64,000 bases of DNA from Thauera sp. JM12B12 (GTDB taxonomy: Bacteria > Pseudomonadota > Gammaproteobacteria > Burkholderiales > Rhodocyclaceae). The stretch lies in NCBI RefSeq assembly GCF_039614725.1, contig NZ_CP154859.1:3348001-3412000 (forward strand), written 5' to 3'. Position numbers and translations under genes: made by a program. Shown in pieces: positions 15,401 to 27,171 of this stretch. The notes beneath the pieces are model-generated. The model ran no database searches and was not told the origin of the DNA. It was given only the letters and a program-made list of their open reading frames with translations. The first letter of the stretch is position 1. Each line of letters starts with the position of its first letter.

Positions 15401-15730
15401 GCCGCGCTCGGCGAGGATCTGCAGCACGTATTCACGGCTGGGCAGCGGGTTCTCGTACTGCAGGGTCTCGCGGGCGTGGAAGGGATCGGCGAGGCGGATG
15501 GCGCTCGCCTGCGCCGCTGCCGCCTTGCGCGCCGCGCGGCTGCGGCCGGGGCCGCGCACCGCAGTGGCGCCCGCGTGCTGCGCAGGCTCGACGGCGGACC
15601 TCGCGAGGTCCTCTCCCCCGCGGCCTGGCTGTTCGCGGCGCGGCGAGTGCCTTGTGGACGAGGTGGCCGCCTTGTGGCTGGGGGTCCGGGCGCCGTGCTT
15701 CTTTTCGGTTTTTTTCGTTTTGCGAGTCAT
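12413..15730 (-). CDS. rnr: Ribonuclease R with long basic repeat tail
   Basis: 1105 residues from ATG at 15730 (a TTG 6 bp upstream is the alternative). Domain order: basic N-terminus, winged-helix region (about 95-155), cold-shock domains (GFGFVRRDDGEPDIFLG near 170), RNB catalytic domain with TIDGETAKDFDDAVYC, and S1 domain (FTGSVSAVVPFGLFVALDDIFIEGLLHIS). It degrades structured RNA 3' to 5'. From about residue 793 a 310-residue Ala/Lys/Pro/Arg tail follows, made of roughly ten degenerate units (such as SRSKRAKKAAAEPV and KPRKSRARRAAVAPV). E. coli RNase R is about 813 residues with a short basic tail. Confidence 0.95.
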   Translation of the reverse strand: MTRKTKKTEKKHGARTPSHKAATSSTRHSPRREQPGRGGEDLARSAVEPAQHAGATAVRGPGRSRAARKAAAAQASAIRLADPFHARETLQYENPLPSREYVLQILAERGVPMPFAELAAALDIAPHELDFFDRRLRAMERDGQLVRNRRDAYLLPAKADLIKGRVEGHPDGFGFVRRDDGEPDIFLGPKEMREVLHGDRVIVRIAGQDRRGRPEGKLVEILERANSRVVGRVINEHGVMIVVPENRRLAQDILVAPGGRKKPEPGQIVTVELVEQPTKFAQPIGRIVEVLGNYADPGMEIEIALRKHDLPFDFSSEAKAQTRKLPDTVRKKDWAGREDLTKLPLVTIDGETAKDFDDAVYCERQGKGYRLIVAIADVSHYVDAASALDKDAFDRGNSVYFPRRVIPMLPEKLSNGLCSLNPQVERLAMVADMAISANGEIKNYRFYPAVIWSHARLTYTRVAAALYDKDPAVRAELGALLPHLENLDALFRVLLKARAKRGAIDFETTETRMIFDDNGKIAQIVPEVRNDAHRLIEECMLAANVCASDFLASREHPALYRIHDSPSEDKLAKLREFLKEFGLGLGGGDEPRASDFAKLLEQVKDRPDAQLLQTVMLRSLKQAMYSPDNVGHFGLAYESYTHFTSPIRRYPDLLIHRGIKAALGGEQYRPGDWEQIGLHCSMTERRADEATREVVAFLKCYFMQDRVGEEFTGSVSAVVPFGLFVALDDIFIEGLLHISDLGSDYFHYDETRHALMGERTGKQFRLSDRVKVQLVRVDMATNKIDFRLIEGPLPVAPKAPAQPAEPVAAAALPEAGKKARKPRAKKGAAEPVVDAAPAQPIEAPTVQSPVPAAEPATAKSRSKGGKKSAAEPVAELATAPAADVPARVAAAAEPKARSKRAKKAAANQAAEAAPAPVEDGLAAVPEPVAAQSRSKRAKKAAAEPVGEVAPAPIVAPAAVATASATPPASKPRAARAKKTAVNPAVEVPVAVPEVAEPKPRKSRARRAAVAPVVETLAAAQEPAQAKPRKAGAKKAAAETAAAPVAPAARPEPSEPKPRKVRAKKAAAAPVAAAAAEALESAPPTPTAAPARRAGRKTTPKGSDRG

Positions 15731-15757
15731 TGACAATCTTCTTTTCGTACTTATAAT
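15730..15757 (+). promoter_or_regulatory. Consensus sigma-70 promoter of the first tRNA-Leu gene
   Basis: TTGACA (15730-15735) and TATAAT (15752-15757) match both consensus boxes exactly, with a 16-bp spacer. The tRNA starts 13 bp after the -10 box. The -35 box touches the rnr start codon on the other strand. Confidence 0.85.
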
Positions 15758-15769
15758 TCGCGTCTTCTT

Positions 15770-15854
<85 letters not shown>

Positions 15855-15865
15855 GTTTCACGGGA

Positions 15866-15893
15866 AAGCCGCTCTTCAGAGCGGCTTTTTTGT
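15866..15893 (+). terminator. Terminator of tRNA-Leu copy 1
   Basis: AAGCCGCTC-TTCA-GAGCGGCTT followed by TTTTT: a 9-bp stem with a T-run, 11 nt after the tRNA. Confidence 0.9.
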
Positions 15894-15962
15894 TTGTTCA
15901 CGGCGCGGAACGGAACAAAATCCTTTCCCGACGCCAAAGCCTTTGCTATTATGCGCGTCCCT

Positions 15963-16047
<85 letters not shown>

Positions 16048-16058
16048 TACGCAGGGAA

Positions 16059-16084
16059 AAGCCGGCTGACAGCCGGCTTTTTTC
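16059..16084 (+). terminator. Terminator of tRNA-Leu copy 2
   Basis: AAGCCGGCT-GAC-AGCCGGCTT followed by TTTTT: a 9-bp stem with a T-run. Its sequence differs from the terminator of copy 1, so the duplication did not include the terminator, or it has diverged. Confidence 0.88.
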
Positions 16085-16123
16085 GTTCACCGCCCAGCTC
16101 GCGAGGCGCGTGCCGCGAGCGCC

Positions 16124-16189
16124 GTGGGGGCGGGCTTGCCCGCGAACACCTGCGGTGCAGGTGACATTCGCGGGCAAGCCCGCTCCCAC
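16124..16189. repeat. REP-type inverted pair, copy 1
   Basis: Arms of GTGGGGGCGGGCTTGCCCGC type facing an inverted copy ending GCTCCCAC, with a short middle. It lies between the tRNA-Leu terminator and the end of purA, a typical position for REP pairs downstream of genes. The left arm has one change (GGGGG for GGGAG) compared with copies 2 and 3. Confidence 0.8.
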
Positions 16190-16235
16190 GGTGCCCATGC
16201 CCACCGCGGCGCACCGTTCGGCCGGCAAAGCCCGG

Positions 16236-18708
<2,473 letters not shown>

Positions 18709-18715
18709 GAGCGTG

Positions 18716-18901
18716 TCAGAGGAAAAGAAAGAGCAGGATCGTCCCGACCAGCATGGAGGTCAGGCCGATGAAACGGATCTGACCGTCAGCCATGCTGGCG
18801 AGACGCAAAAAAGTTTCGCGCCAGGCGGCTGGCGCGATGAAGGGCAACAGGCCTTCGATGATCAGCATCAGCGCGAAGGCCGTGAGGAGCGAGCTTCCCA
18901 T
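18716..18901 (-). CDS. DUF2065 small membrane protein (YjeT family)
   Basis: 61 residues with two membrane segments ([20 protein letters not shown] and [20 protein letters not shown]) joined by a [11 protein letters not shown] loop. It lies 7 bp before hisZ and 7 bp after hflC in the same direction, as yjeT lies next to hflC in many Proteobacteria. Function unknown. Confidence 0.85.
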   Translation of the reverse strand: MGSSLLTAFALMLIIEGLLPFIAPAAWRETFLRLASMADGQIRFIGLTSMLVGTILLFLFL

Positions 18902-18908
18902 GAGGACG

Positions 18909-19790
18909 TCAGTTGCGCGGCGCGCCTCCGGCGTCCTTCATGAAGCGGAAGAAGTCCGAGCTCGGATCGAGCACCAGCACGTCGTCCTTGCCCGAGAAGC
19001 TCGAACGGTAGGCCTCGAGGCTGCGGTAGAAGGAGTAGAACTCGCGATCCTTGCCGAAGGCGTCGGCGTAGATCGCCGTGGCGCGCGCGTCGCCCTCACC
19101 CATGATCTCCTGCGAGGAGCGATAGGCTTCGGCGATGATGACCTCGCGCTGGCGGTCGGCGTCGGCGCGGATGCGCTCGGCCTCCGCGGCACCCAGCGAG
19201 CGCAGCTCGTTGGCCACCCGCTTGCGCTCGGCCTCCATGCGGCGATAGACCGACTCGGACACCTCGTTGGGCAGGTCGACCCGCTTCAGGCGGACGTCCA
19301 CGATCTGCACGCCGATGGTGCGGGCATCGCGGTCGGCGCGCTCGCGCATCTGCTCCATGATCGTATCCCGCTCTCCGGAGACCACGTCGTGCACCGTCCG
19401 CCGTCCGAACTCCTCGCGCAGGCCGGCATTGACGGTCTGCGTGAGCCGGGTCCGCGCGCGCGCCTCGTCACCCGCCACCGACTCGTAGTAGAGCTGCGGG
19501 TCGACGATGCGCCACTTCACGAAGTGGTCGACCAGCACGTTCTTCTTCTCGGAGGTGATGAAACGCTCGGGCTCGGGCGTGTCCATCGTCAGGATGCGCT
19601 TGTCGAAGTAGCGCACGTTCTGGATGAAGGGCAGCTTGACGTTGAGGCCGGGCTCGGAGATGACCTCCTTGACCTCGCCAAGCTGGAACACGATCGCGTA
19701 CTGGCGCTGGTCTACGGTGAACAGCGACATCGAAGCGATCACGACGATCAGCAGCAGCGTGCCGCCGATCAGGGACATCTTGTCACGCAT
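18909..19790 (-). CDS. hflC: HflC, FtsH modulator subunit
   Basis: 293 residues. One N-terminal membrane anchor (LIGGTLLLIVVIASMSLFTV), then a band-7/SPFH domain (DQRQYAIVFQLGEVKEVISEPGLNVKLPF) and the helical part ending in GEGDARATAIYADAFGKDREFYSFYRSLEAY. With HflK it forms a membrane ring around the FtsH protease. Start and stop overlap with hflK (TGATG). Confidence 0.96.
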   Translation of the reverse strand: MRDKMSLIGGTLLLIVVIASMSLFTVDQRQYAIVFQLGEVKEVISEPGLNVKLPFIQNVRYFDKRILTMDTPEPERFITSEKKNVLVDHFVKWRIVDPQLYYESVAGDEARARTRLTQTVNAGLREEFGRRTVHDVVSGERDTIMEQMRERADRDARTIGVQIVDVRLKRVDLPNEVSESVYRRMEAERKRVANELRSLGAAEAERIRADADRQREVIIAEAYRSSQEIMGEGDARATAIYADAFGKDREFYSFYRSLEAYRSSFSGKDDVLVLDPSSDFFRFMKDAGGAPRN

Positions 19791-21097
19791 CAGCGCACTC
19801 CCCGCTCACGACTGAACATTCCTTCCCGGTTGCGCGGATCGAAGCCCGGCACCGGCGCGTTGGCCGCGAGGCCGGCGGCCGACTGCGAGTCGGGCTGCGG
19901 CTGCGCGGCGGCAGGCTTGGCGCCCGCCTGCTGCATGAGCTTGTCGAGCGGCAGCATCAGCAGGTTGCCGTTGCCCTGCGCGTCGATCATGACCTTGGAG
20001 GTGCTGGCCATGACCTGCTGCATCGTGTCGAGGTACAGGCGTTCGCGGGTAACTTCCGGCGCGCGGCTGTATTCGGCGAACACCTGTCTGAAGCGGCTCG
20101 CCTCACCTTCTGCGTTGGCGACGACGCGCTCGCGGTAGGCATTGGCTTCCTCGACGAGGCGGGACGCGGTACCACGCGCACGCGGCACGACGTCGTTGGC
20201 GTAGGCCTCGCCCTCGTTCTTCTGGCGCTCGCGGTCCTGGCCGGCCTTGACCGCATCATCGAACGCGGCCTGCACCTGCTCGGGCGGCTGGGCGTTCTGC
20301 ATGGTCACGCGGCTGATCTGGATGCCGGTCTCGTAGCGGTCGAGGATGCGCTGCATGAGCTCGTGCGCGGTGGTCGCGATCTCCTCGCGCCCCTCGTAGA
20401 GCACGAAGTCCATGCGGCTCTTGCCGACGATCTCGCGCATGCCGGTCTCGGCGGCCTGCGCCACCGCCTCGTCGGGGAAGCGGTTGTTGAAGACGTAGTT
20501 CTCGGGGCTGTTCAGGACGTACTGCACCGCGAACTGGATGTTGATGATGTTCTCGTCGTCGGTGAGCATCAGCGACTCGCGCAGGACCTTGTTGCGCTCG
20601 GAACCGCGATAGCCCACCTCGACGGTGCGCACCCCGGTGAGATCGACGATCTCATGGGTTTCGAAGGGCGCCGGCAAGCGCCAGCGCAGGCCGGGCTCGG
20701 TGGTGGCGACGTACTTGCCGAGGCGCAGGACGACGCCACGCTGGTTGGCATCGACCGTGTAGAAGCCGCTCGCCAGCCACACGACCAGCACGAGCACCAG
20801 CAGCACGCCGATGCCGCCGCCGAACTGCTTGAAGGAGAAGCTCGGCAGTTGCGGCGCGCCGCCACCACCTCCGCCGCCGGCGCCACCGCCGCGACCGCCG
20901 CGCTTGCCGCCGAACATGCCGGTCAGGCGCTGGTTGAAGTCGCGCCACACCTCCTCGAGGTCGGGCGGGCCCTGGTTGGGGCCACGATTGCGGTCGCCGC
21001 GCTGGTCGTCGTTGCGGTTGTCGTCGCCGCGATTGCCGTCGTTGCGGTCGCCATCGCCGCCGCCCTGGCCACCCCAGCGTGGATCATTGAGTGACAT
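19790..21097 (-). CDS. hflK: HflK, FtsH modulator subunit
   Basis: 435 residues from ATG at 21097 (an upstream GTG at 21115 overlaps the end of hflX). N-terminal MSLNDPRWGG, then an Asp/Asn/Arg/Gly-rich region (about 10-50), an extra glycine run (GGGAGGGGGGG), a membrane segment (GGIGVLLVLVLVVWLASGFYTV) and an SPFH domain (NQRGVVLRLGKYVATTEPGLRWRLP). A Pro/Gln-rich tail ends the protein. Partner of HflC in the FtsH complex. Confidence 0.95.
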   Translation of the reverse strand: MSLNDPRWGGQGGGDGDRNDGNRGDDNRNDDQRGDRNRGPNQGPPDLEEVWRDFNQRLTGMFGGKRGGRGGGAGGGGGGGAPQLPSFSFKQFGGGIGVLLVLVLVVWLASGFYTVDANQRGVVLRLGKYVATTEPGLRWRLPAPFETHEIVDLTGVRTVEVGYRGSERNKVLRESLMLTDDENIINIQFAVQYVLNSPENYVFNNRFPDEAVAQAAETGMREIVGKSRMDFVLYEGREEIATTAHELMQRILDRYETGIQISRVTMQNAQPPEQVQAAFDDAVKAGQDRERQKNEGEAYANDVVPRARGTASRLVEEANAYRERVVANAEGEASRFRQVFAEYSRAPEVTRERLYLDTMQQVMASTSKVMIDAQGNGNLLMLPLDKLMQQAGAKPAAAQPQPDSQSAAGLAANAPVPGFDPRNREGMFSRERGVR

Positions 21098-21111
21098 GAG
21101 AATGCCTGTTA

Positions 21112-22269
21112 TCACGTTTGTTCTGGTCGCTCGTCGGCCAGTCCGGCGAGCCGGACGGCGTTGTCACCAAAGGTCTGCTGAGCCACTTCGGCAAGCGCGT
21201 CGCGAAGCAGGCCGAGACCTTCCCCCGTTCGGGCGCTCAAAAAAATGCGCCTGATCTTATCACAGTCGCCCCGCTCGACCGCCGGCGCGGCCCGAGTAAG
21301 GTCGATCTTGTTCCACACCAGGATCTGCGGCACGTCGGCCGCCCCGATCTCGGCAAGGACCTGGTTCACCGCCTCGATCTGGGCGTCACGATCCTCGCTC
21401 GCCGAATCCACCACATGAAGCAGCAGGTCGGCGTGCGCGGTTTCCTCGAGTGTCGCCTGGAACGCCGCGACCAGCGCATGCGGAAGGTCGCGGATGAAGC
21501 CGACGGTGTCCGACAGCACGACATTGACGCCACCCTGCTCGCCGCCGACATACAGACGACGGGACGTGGTGTCGAGCGTCGCGAAGAGCTGGTCGGCCGC
21601 ATAGGCCCCCGCCTTCGTCATCGCATTGAACAGCGTCGACTTGCCCGCATTGGTGTAACCGACGAGAGAGACCGACAGAACGTCGCGGCGTTCCCTTGCG
21701 CGGCGGCGAACCTTGCGCTGCTTCTCGATCTGCGCGAGGCGGGACTTGAGCATCTTGACCCGGTTGCCGAGCAGGCGGCGGTCGGTCTCGAGCTGCTTCT
21801 CGCCCGGTCCGCGCAGGCCGATGCCACCCTTCTGGCGCTCGAGGTGAGTCCAGCCGCGCACCAGCCGCGTGGCCAGATGCTCGAGCTGGGCGAGTTCGAC
21901 CTGCAGCTTGCCTTCGTGGCTGCGCGCGCGCTGGGCGAAGATGTCGAGGATCAGCGCGGTGCGATCGATGACCATGCACTGCAACTCGCGCTCGAGGTTG
22001 CGCTGCTGCGCCGGCGACAGCGCGTGATTGAAGATCACGATATCGGCGCCGTGCGCGCGCAGGGCCTCGCCGATCTCCTGGACCTTGCCGCTGCCGGCGA
22101 AGAGCTTCGGATCGGGCGCGGCGCGCTTGCCCTGCACCACGGCCTCGACGCTCGCTCCCGCACTGAGGACGAGCAGCTTGAGTTCGGAGAGGCGCTCGTC
22201 GATCGCGCCCTGACCGAGGTCGAGCTGGACGAGAACCGCACGCTCACCGGAGGCGGGACGCTCAAACAT
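21112..22269 (-). CDS. hflX: Ribosome-associated GTPase HflX
   Basis: 385 residues. N-terminal HflX domain ending in the glycine-rich RGWTHLERQKGGIGLRGPGEKQLETDRR, then the G domain with GYTNAGKSTLFNAM (G1), DTVGFIRDLP (G3) and WNKIDL (G4). It splits stalled ribosomes after heat stress. Position between hflK and hfq is conserved. Confidence 0.95.
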   Translation of the reverse strand: MFERPASGERAVLVQLDLGQGAIDERLSELKLLVLSAGASVEAVVQGKRAAPDPKLFAGSGKVQEIGEALRAHGADIVIFNHALSPAQQRNLERELQCMVIDRTALILDIFAQRARSHEGKLQVELAQLEHLATRLVRGWTHLERQKGGIGLRGPGEKQLETDRRLLGNRVKMLKSRLAQIEKQRKVRRRARERRDVLSVSLVGYTNAGKSTLFNAMTKAGAYAADQLFATLDTTSRRLYVGGEQGGVNVVLSDTVGFIRDLPHALVAAFQATLEETAHADLLLHVVDSASEDRDAQIEAVNQVLAEIGAADVPQILVWNKIDLTRAAPAVERGDCDKIRRIFLSARTGEGLGLLRDALAEVAQQTFGDNAVRLAGLADERPEQT

Positions 22270-22320
22270 GCGTGCCTCCCGCGACCGGATCGCGCCGGCC
22301 GCGCCGCGTCATGAGCGGCC

Positions 22321-22557
22321 TCAGTTGCTGCCCTCTTCCTGCTGGATGACGACCGGACGGGCCGGCACCACGGTCGAGATGGCGTGCTTGTAGACCATCT
22401 GCGTCACGGTGTTCTTGAGCAGAACGACGTACTGGTCGAAGGACTCGACCTGGCCCTGCAGCTTGATGCCGTTCACGAGGTAGATGGACACCGGAATGTG
22501 TTCGCGACGCAGGGTGTTGAGGAAGGGGTCTTGTAGAAGTTGCCCTTTATTGCTCAT
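22321..22557 (-). CDS. hfq: RNA chaperone Hfq
   Basis: 78 residues. [36 protein letters not shown] (Sm1 part), [10 protein letters not shown] and the Sm2 motif [10 protein letters not shown] are all present. It forms a hexameric ring that pairs small RNAs with mRNAs. It has a short C-terminal tail (QQEEGSN). The 117 bp upstream, after der, holds no gene and probably carries a promoter. Confidence 0.98.
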   Translation of the reverse strand: MSNKGQLLQDPFLNTLRREHIPVSIYLVNGIKLQGQVESFDQYVVLLKNTVTQMVYKHAISTVVPARPVVIQQEEGSN

Positions 22558-22674
22558 TGCTGAACCTCTTTATCTTGTGTTTATAAGAATGTTATGGATG
22601 CCATTGCTGCACTGCCGCATCGCAGTATGCAACGAAATCCGGGTGTGGAAACGGGTTCTTGCCGGAAAAAGTGA

Positions 22675-24003
22675 TCAGGCCCTTGAAGCGTAGGGATTGT
22701 GCGTGGTGCGGAACTGGATGCGCAAGGGCGTGCCCTGCAGTTTGAACGCCTCCATGAAGCAGCGCTCCAGGTAGCGCACATAGGACTGAGGGATGTCGTC
22801 GAGCGCGTTGCCGTGGATCACGATCACCGGCGGATTCATGCCGCCCTGGTGGGCGTAGCGCATCTTCGGGCGCGCCATGCCGTGGCGCGGCGGCGCCTGG
22901 CGGGCGACAGCCTGCTGCAGCGCGCGCGTGAGGCGCGGCGTGGACAGGTCGGCAGTCGCCGCCGCATAGGCCGCATCCACCGATTTGAGCAGCCCCCCGA
23001 TGCCCTCCGACTTGAGCGCCGAAATCTGGTGGAAACGCGCGAAAGACAGGAAGGCGAGCTTGCGTCCGAGATCGAGCTTCAGGCGCTCCCGCCGATAGTC
23101 GTCCACCGCGTCCCACTTGTTGATCGCCACCACCAGCGCACGACCGGCCTCGAGCGCGAAACCCGCGATGTGCGCGTCCTGGTCGGAGATGTCCTGCGCG
23201 GCGTCGAGCACGAGCACGACCACGTTGGACTCCTGCACCGCCTGCAGGGTCTTGATGACGGAGAACTTCTCGACCGCCTCGAACACCTTGCCACGTCGGC
23301 GCAGGCCGGCGGTGTCGATCAGCGTGTAGCGCTTGCCACCACGCTCGAAGGGGATCGCGATCGCATCGCGGGTCGTGCCCGGCATGTCGAAGGCGATCAC
23401 GCGCTCCTCGCCGAGCAGGGTATTGACCAGGGTCGACTTGCCGACGTTGGGGCGGCCGACGATCGCCACCCTGGGCCCCTCGTCTTCCGACGATGGCTTC
23501 TCGTCGTCGGCCGGGAACGGCGCCAGAACGAGCTCGACCAGTTGCTTGACGCCGTCGCCATGCGCGGCCGACACCGGCAGCGGATCGCCGAGGCCGAGCG
23601 CATGGAAGTCGGCGGCGACGATCGCGCGGTCGAGGCCCTCGGCCTTGTTGACGACCAGATGCACCGGACGTCCGGCGCGACGCAGGCGGGCGGCGATGTT
23701 CTCGTCGTGGGGCGTGCGCCCGGCGCGGCCGTCGACGAGGAACAGCAGGACGTCCGCCTCGGCGATCGCCTGCTCCGCCTGGCGCGCCATCTCGTGCATG
23801 ATGCCGTCCTTGGCCACGGGATCGAAACCCGCGGTATCGACGACCAGATAGTCGCGGTCGCCGACGCGGCCGATGCCGTAGTGGCGGTCGCGGGTGAGAC
23901 CGGGCTGATCGGCGACGAGGGCGTCACGCGTGCGCGTGAGGCGGTTGAACAGGGTCGATTTGCCGACATTGGGCCGGCCGACCAGAACGATGGTGGGTTT
24001 CAC
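22675..24003 (-). CDS. der: Ribosome-assembly GTPase Der (EngA)
   Basis: 442 residues from a GTG start at 24003, chosen because [19 protein letters not shown] must begin the protein and no ATG is near. Two G domains in tandem: GRPNVGKS at about 9 and again at about 184, with TKxD-like NKAEG and NKWD motifs. A C-terminal KH-like domain ends YASRA. It acts in 50S subunit maturation. It starts 13 bp after bamB. Confidence 0.96.
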   Translation of the reverse strand: MKPTIVLVGRPNVGKSTLFNRLTRTRDALVADQPGLTRDRHYGIGRVGDRDYLVVDTAGFDPVAKDGIMHEMARQAEQAIAEADVLLFLVDGRAGRTPHDENIAARLRRAGRPVHLVVNKAEGLDRAIVAADFHALGLGDPLPVSAAHGDGVKQLVELVLAPFPADDEKPSSEDEGPRVAIVGRPNVGKSTLVNTLLGEERVIAFDMPGTTRDAIAIPFERGGKRYTLIDTAGLRRRGKVFEAVEKFSVIKTLQAVQESNVVVLVLDAAQDISDQDAHIAGFALEAGRALVVAINKWDAVDDYRRERLKLDLGRKLAFLSFARFHQISALKSEGIGGLLKSVDAAYAAATADLSTPRLTRALQQAVARQAPPRHGMARPKMRYAHQGGMNPPVIVIHGNALDDIPQSYVRYLERCFMEAFKLQGTPLRIQFRTTHNPYASRA

Positions 24004-24016
24004 TTGCTCGGGTGCC

Positions 24017-25159
24017 TCAGCGCACTTCGTACGCAGTGATGTCGCCGTCCTGGTCCTGGACGACGAAGCCGCGACCGAGCGGCACCGGGTCGGCGGCGAT
24101 CGCATCGCTGCCGGCACGGTCGCGCGCCTCGAAGGCGCCGGTCTCGCGGTTCAACAGATGGACATAGCCCTCGACGTCGCCGACCGCGACATGATCGCCG
24201 ACGATCAACGGCCGTGACACCTTGCGCCGGGCGAGCGCGTCCTGCTTCCATACGCTGGCACCGCTGTAGGCGTCGAGCGCCTGCACCGCATCGCGCTCGT
24301 CGGTGATCATGGCGAAGCGGGCATCGCGGTCCATGCCGACGCTGCTGGAGAAATCGCGCGCCCAGATCGCGTTGCCGTTCGAGGTGTCGAAGCAGGCAGC
24401 GCGCCCCTGGAAGGCGACCGCGCACACCTCGCGACGTCCGACCACCGGCGTGCCGGCGACGTCGGCGACGCGCTCGAGTTCGGTCGAACCGCGCGGCACC
24501 GCGACATTGAGCTCGGTGATCGCGCCGCCGTTGGCGAGGTTGATCACCGCCAGCTTGCCGCCCGGGAAGCCGGCGAGCACCACCGGCCCCTCGATGACGA
24601 CCGCGGCGAAGCTGCGCAGGGCAAGCGGCGGATTGTTGCGCTGATACACCCAACGCCGGCTGCCATCGCGGGCATCGAGCGCGATCAGGCGGTTGTCGGA
24701 GGCGCGCACGACCACGAGGTCGAGGCTGACCGCCGGAGGGGCGAGCACTTCCGCCCCGACCTCGGCGCGCCAGCGCTCGCTGCCGGTGGCCGCATCGAGC
24801 GCAATCACCGCGCCACTGGTTGCTGCCACCACGGCGAGACGGCCATCGGTGCCCACACCCGCCGAGAGCCGGGTGTCGGTATCGATGCGCCACACCTGGC
24901 CGCCGCCCTCGAAGCGGGCGACGTCGCCATCATGGCTCGCGGCAAACACCGCATCGCTCCACACCGCGGGCTGGAAGCGGTAGGGCCCCGCTTCCCCGAT
25001 GTTGGCGCGCCACACGCTTGCGAGTTCGGCTGAAGGCGTGAAGTCGACCAGCGGTGCGGGCTTCGCCGCCGAGCTGGCGAAAGGATTCAGCGACGCGCAC
25101 CCCGCGCTCAGCAGCACGGCAGCGAGAATCGGGACGATACGCAGCGACGAGGCTTTCAT
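24017..25159 (-). CDS. bamB: Outer-membrane assembly lipoprotein BamB
   Basis: 380 residues. Lipoprotein signal with lipobox LLSAGC (Cys21), then an eight-bladed PQQ-type beta-propeller (repeats such as [37 protein letters not shown]). BamB supports the BAM complex that inserts outer-membrane proteins. Its place between der and yfgM is the conserved one. Confidence 0.95.
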   Translation of the reverse strand: MKASSLRIVPILAAVLLSAGCASLNPFASSAAKPAPLVDFTPSAELASVWRANIGEAGPYRFQPAVWSDAVFAASHDGDVARFEGGGQVWRIDTDTRLSAGVGTDGRLAVVAATSGAVIALDAATGSERWRAEVGAEVLAPPAVSLDLVVVRASDNRLIALDARDGSRRWVYQRNNPPLALRSFAAVVIEGPVVLAGFPGGKLAVINLANGGAITELNVAVPRGSTELERVADVAGTPVVGRREVCAVAFQGRAACFDTSNGNAIWARDFSSSVGMDRDARFAMITDERDAVQALDAYSGASVWKQDALARRKVSRPLIVGDHVAVGDVEGYVHLLNRETGAFEARDRAGSDAIAADPVPLGRGFVVQDQDGDITAYEVR

Positions 25160-25162
25160 CGA

Positions 25163-25807
25163 TCAGGCTCCGAGGGATTCGAGTTTCACGCGCACGACTT
25201 CGCGCAGGGTGACGGCTTCCTCGCCTTCGCTGGCGAGGCTGTCGATGGCGGCCTGCCAGGCGGCACGCGCCTCGGCGGACTTGCCCTGGGCAGCCAGGAT
25301 GTCGCCGCGCAGATCGTCGAAACGCGCCTTGTAGGCCGCGGTCGGTGCGGCCTGCAGGCGGGCGAGTGCGGCGTCGAGTTCTCCCTGCTGCAGCAGCACC
25401 GCGGCCAGGCGCAGACGCGCGAGGTCGCGCAGCGCGGCATCCTTGCCTTTGTCGGCCGCCCATTCGAGCTGCGCGCGTGCGTTGGCGAGATCGCCGGACT
25501 CGAACTGCAGCGCCGCCGACAGCAGCGCGCCGAGCTGGGCACTGACGCTGCCGCCATGCTCGCCGATCAGCCGGCCGGCTGCCTCGCGGGCCTTCTGCAC
25601 GTCCTGCTGCTCGGCGGCCTGCTGCACGCCGTAATAGAGCACCGCGGCCTCGCCGGCATTGCGGTTCTGGTACCAGTTCCAGCCCTGCCAGCCCACCGAG
25701 GCGAGGGCGGCAACGGCCGCGATGGTGACGACGATGTTGCCGTACTGCGCCCACCACGCCTTGAGTTCGGAAATCTGTTCCTGTTCTTCGAGATCGTAGA
25801 CCGCCAT
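25163..25807 (-). CDS. yfgM: YfgM-like ancillary SecYEG translocon/TPR protein
   Basis: 214 residues from ATG at 25807; a TTG 6 bp upstream would overlap the hisS stop. N-terminal AVYDLEEQEQISELKAWWAQYGN, a single membrane anchor (IVVTIAAVAALASVGWQGW) and a periplasmic TPR region. YfgM binds the SecYEG translocon together with PpiD. Tightly packed between hisS and bamB. Confidence 0.9.
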   Translation of the reverse strand: MAVYDLEEQEQISELKAWWAQYGNIVVTIAAVAALASVGWQGWNWYQNRNAGEAAVLYYGVQQAAEQQDVQKAREAAGRLIGEHGGSVSAQLGALLSAALQFESGDLANARAQLEWAADKGKDAALRDLARLRLAAVLLQQGELDAALARLQAAPTAAYKARFDDLRGDILAAQGKSAEARAAWQAAIDSLASEGEEAVTLREVVRVKLESLGA

Positions 25808-25809
25808 CG

Positions 25810-27114
25810 TCAAGCCCCTTGTTCGTCCTGTTCGGATTGTTCGCTGTACAGCAAGGCCGCCATCGCCTCGGGCAGGGCCTCGAGCGTGACGCGCTGCTGG
25901 GCGCCGCCGCCGCGCAGCGGCTTGAGGCCGACCTCGCCCGCCAGCGCCTCGTCCTCGCCGATCACGATCGCCACCGGCGCCTCGCTGGCGTCGGCCTTCT
26001 TCATCTGCGACTTGAAGCTGCCACCGCCGCAGTGCATCAGCACCGCGAAGCCATGCTCGCGCAGCGCCTCGGCGGCGCGCATGGCCAGACGCTGGGCGGT
26101 GTCGCCGACGCTGACCACGTAGGCGTCGGGCACCGAGCGCTCGGCCTCACCCCCGCACTCCTTCCACAGCAGCAGCAGGCGCTCGATGCCGATCGCGAAA
26201 CCGGCCGCCGGCTGCGGCTTGCCGCCGAGCTGCTCGAACAGGCCGTCGTAGCGCCCGCCGGCGCAGATCGTGCCCTGCGCGCCCAGGCGCGTGGTGACCC
26301 ACTCGAACACGGTGCGGTTGTAGTAATCCAGGCCGCGCACCAGGCGGTGGTTGATGCGATACGGGATGCCGGCGTCCTTGAGGAAGACCTGCACCGCCTC
26401 GAAATGCGCCCTCGACTCCTCGCCGAGGTAGTCGGCGAGCCTCGGAGCCCCCTCGACGATCGCGTGCAGCTCGGGATTCTTGGTGTCGAGGATGCGCAGC
26501 GGATTGGTGTACAGCCGGCGCCTGCCGTCCTCGTCGAGCTTGTCCTGGTGCTGCTCGAGATAGGCGATCAGCGCCGCGCGGTGACGAGCGCGCTCCTCGG
26601 GGGCGCCGAGCGAGTTGATCTCGAGCGCCACGTCCTCGAGGCCGAGGTCCTCCCACAGCCGCGCGCACATCAGGATGAGCTCGGCATCGGTGTCGGCGCC
26701 GGCGAAACCGAGCGCCTCGACGCCGATCTGGTGGAACTGCCGGTAGCGGCCCTTCTGCGGGCGCTCGTGGCGGAACATCGGCCCGTAGTAGTACAGGCGC
26801 TGCGGACCACCGGCGGGGATCAGGTTGTGCTGGATGGCGGCGCGCACGCAGGAGGCCGTACCTTCCGGGCGCAGCGTCAGGTGTTCGCCATTGAGCGCGT
26901 CCTCGAACGAGTACATCTCCTTCTCGACGATGTCGGTGACTTCGCCGATGGCGCGCTTGAACAGCGGCGTCGGCTCGACGAGCGGCATGCGGATCGGGCG
27001 GTAGCCGTAGCTCTGCAGCCAGTCGCGCACGATGTCTTCGAAGTATTCCCAGGTTTCGGCGTCGGCCGGCAGGATGTCGTTCATCCCGCGCACGGCCTGC
27101 AAGGTCTGGCTCAT
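25810..27114 (-). CDS. hisS: Histidyl-tRNA synthetase
   Basis: 434 residues, class II synthetase. [18 protein letters not shown] at the start, motif 2 around [26 protein letters not shown], the histidine motif [15 protein letters not shown] and [29 protein letters not shown] (motif 3). The C-terminal anticodon-binding domain ends in a Glu/Gln-rich tail. Confidence 0.97.
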   Translation of the reverse strand: MSQTLQAVRGMNDILPADAETWEYFEDIVRDWLQSYGYRPIRMPLVEPTPLFKRAIGEVTDIVEKEMYSFEDALNGEHLTLRPEGTASCVRAAIQHNLIPAGGPQRLYYYGPMFRHERPQKGRYRQFHQIGVEALGFAGADTDAELILMCARLWEDLGLEDVALEINSLGAPEERARHRAALIAYLEQHQDKLDEDGRRRLYTNPLRILDTKNPELHAIVEGAPRLADYLGEESRAHFEAVQVFLKDAGIPYRINHRLVRGLDYYNRTVFEWVTTRLGAQGTICAGGRYDGLFEQLGGKPQPAAGFAIGIERLLLLWKECGGEAERSVPDAYVVSVGDTAQRLAMRAAEALREHGFAVLMHCGGGSFKSQMKKADASEAPVAIVIGEDEALAGEVGLKPLRGGGAQQRVTLEALPEAMAALLYSEQSEQDEQGA

Positions 27115-27171
27115 GTGTTTCTGTTCTTCTGTGTCGCGCTCACGCGCGGTGGTCGTTGTTCGTTGCGGCGC

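Noticed and set aside
13412..15733. Open frame of 773 codons on the plus strand
   Set aside because: Antisense to the catalytic part of rnr; no domain or ribosome-binding site.
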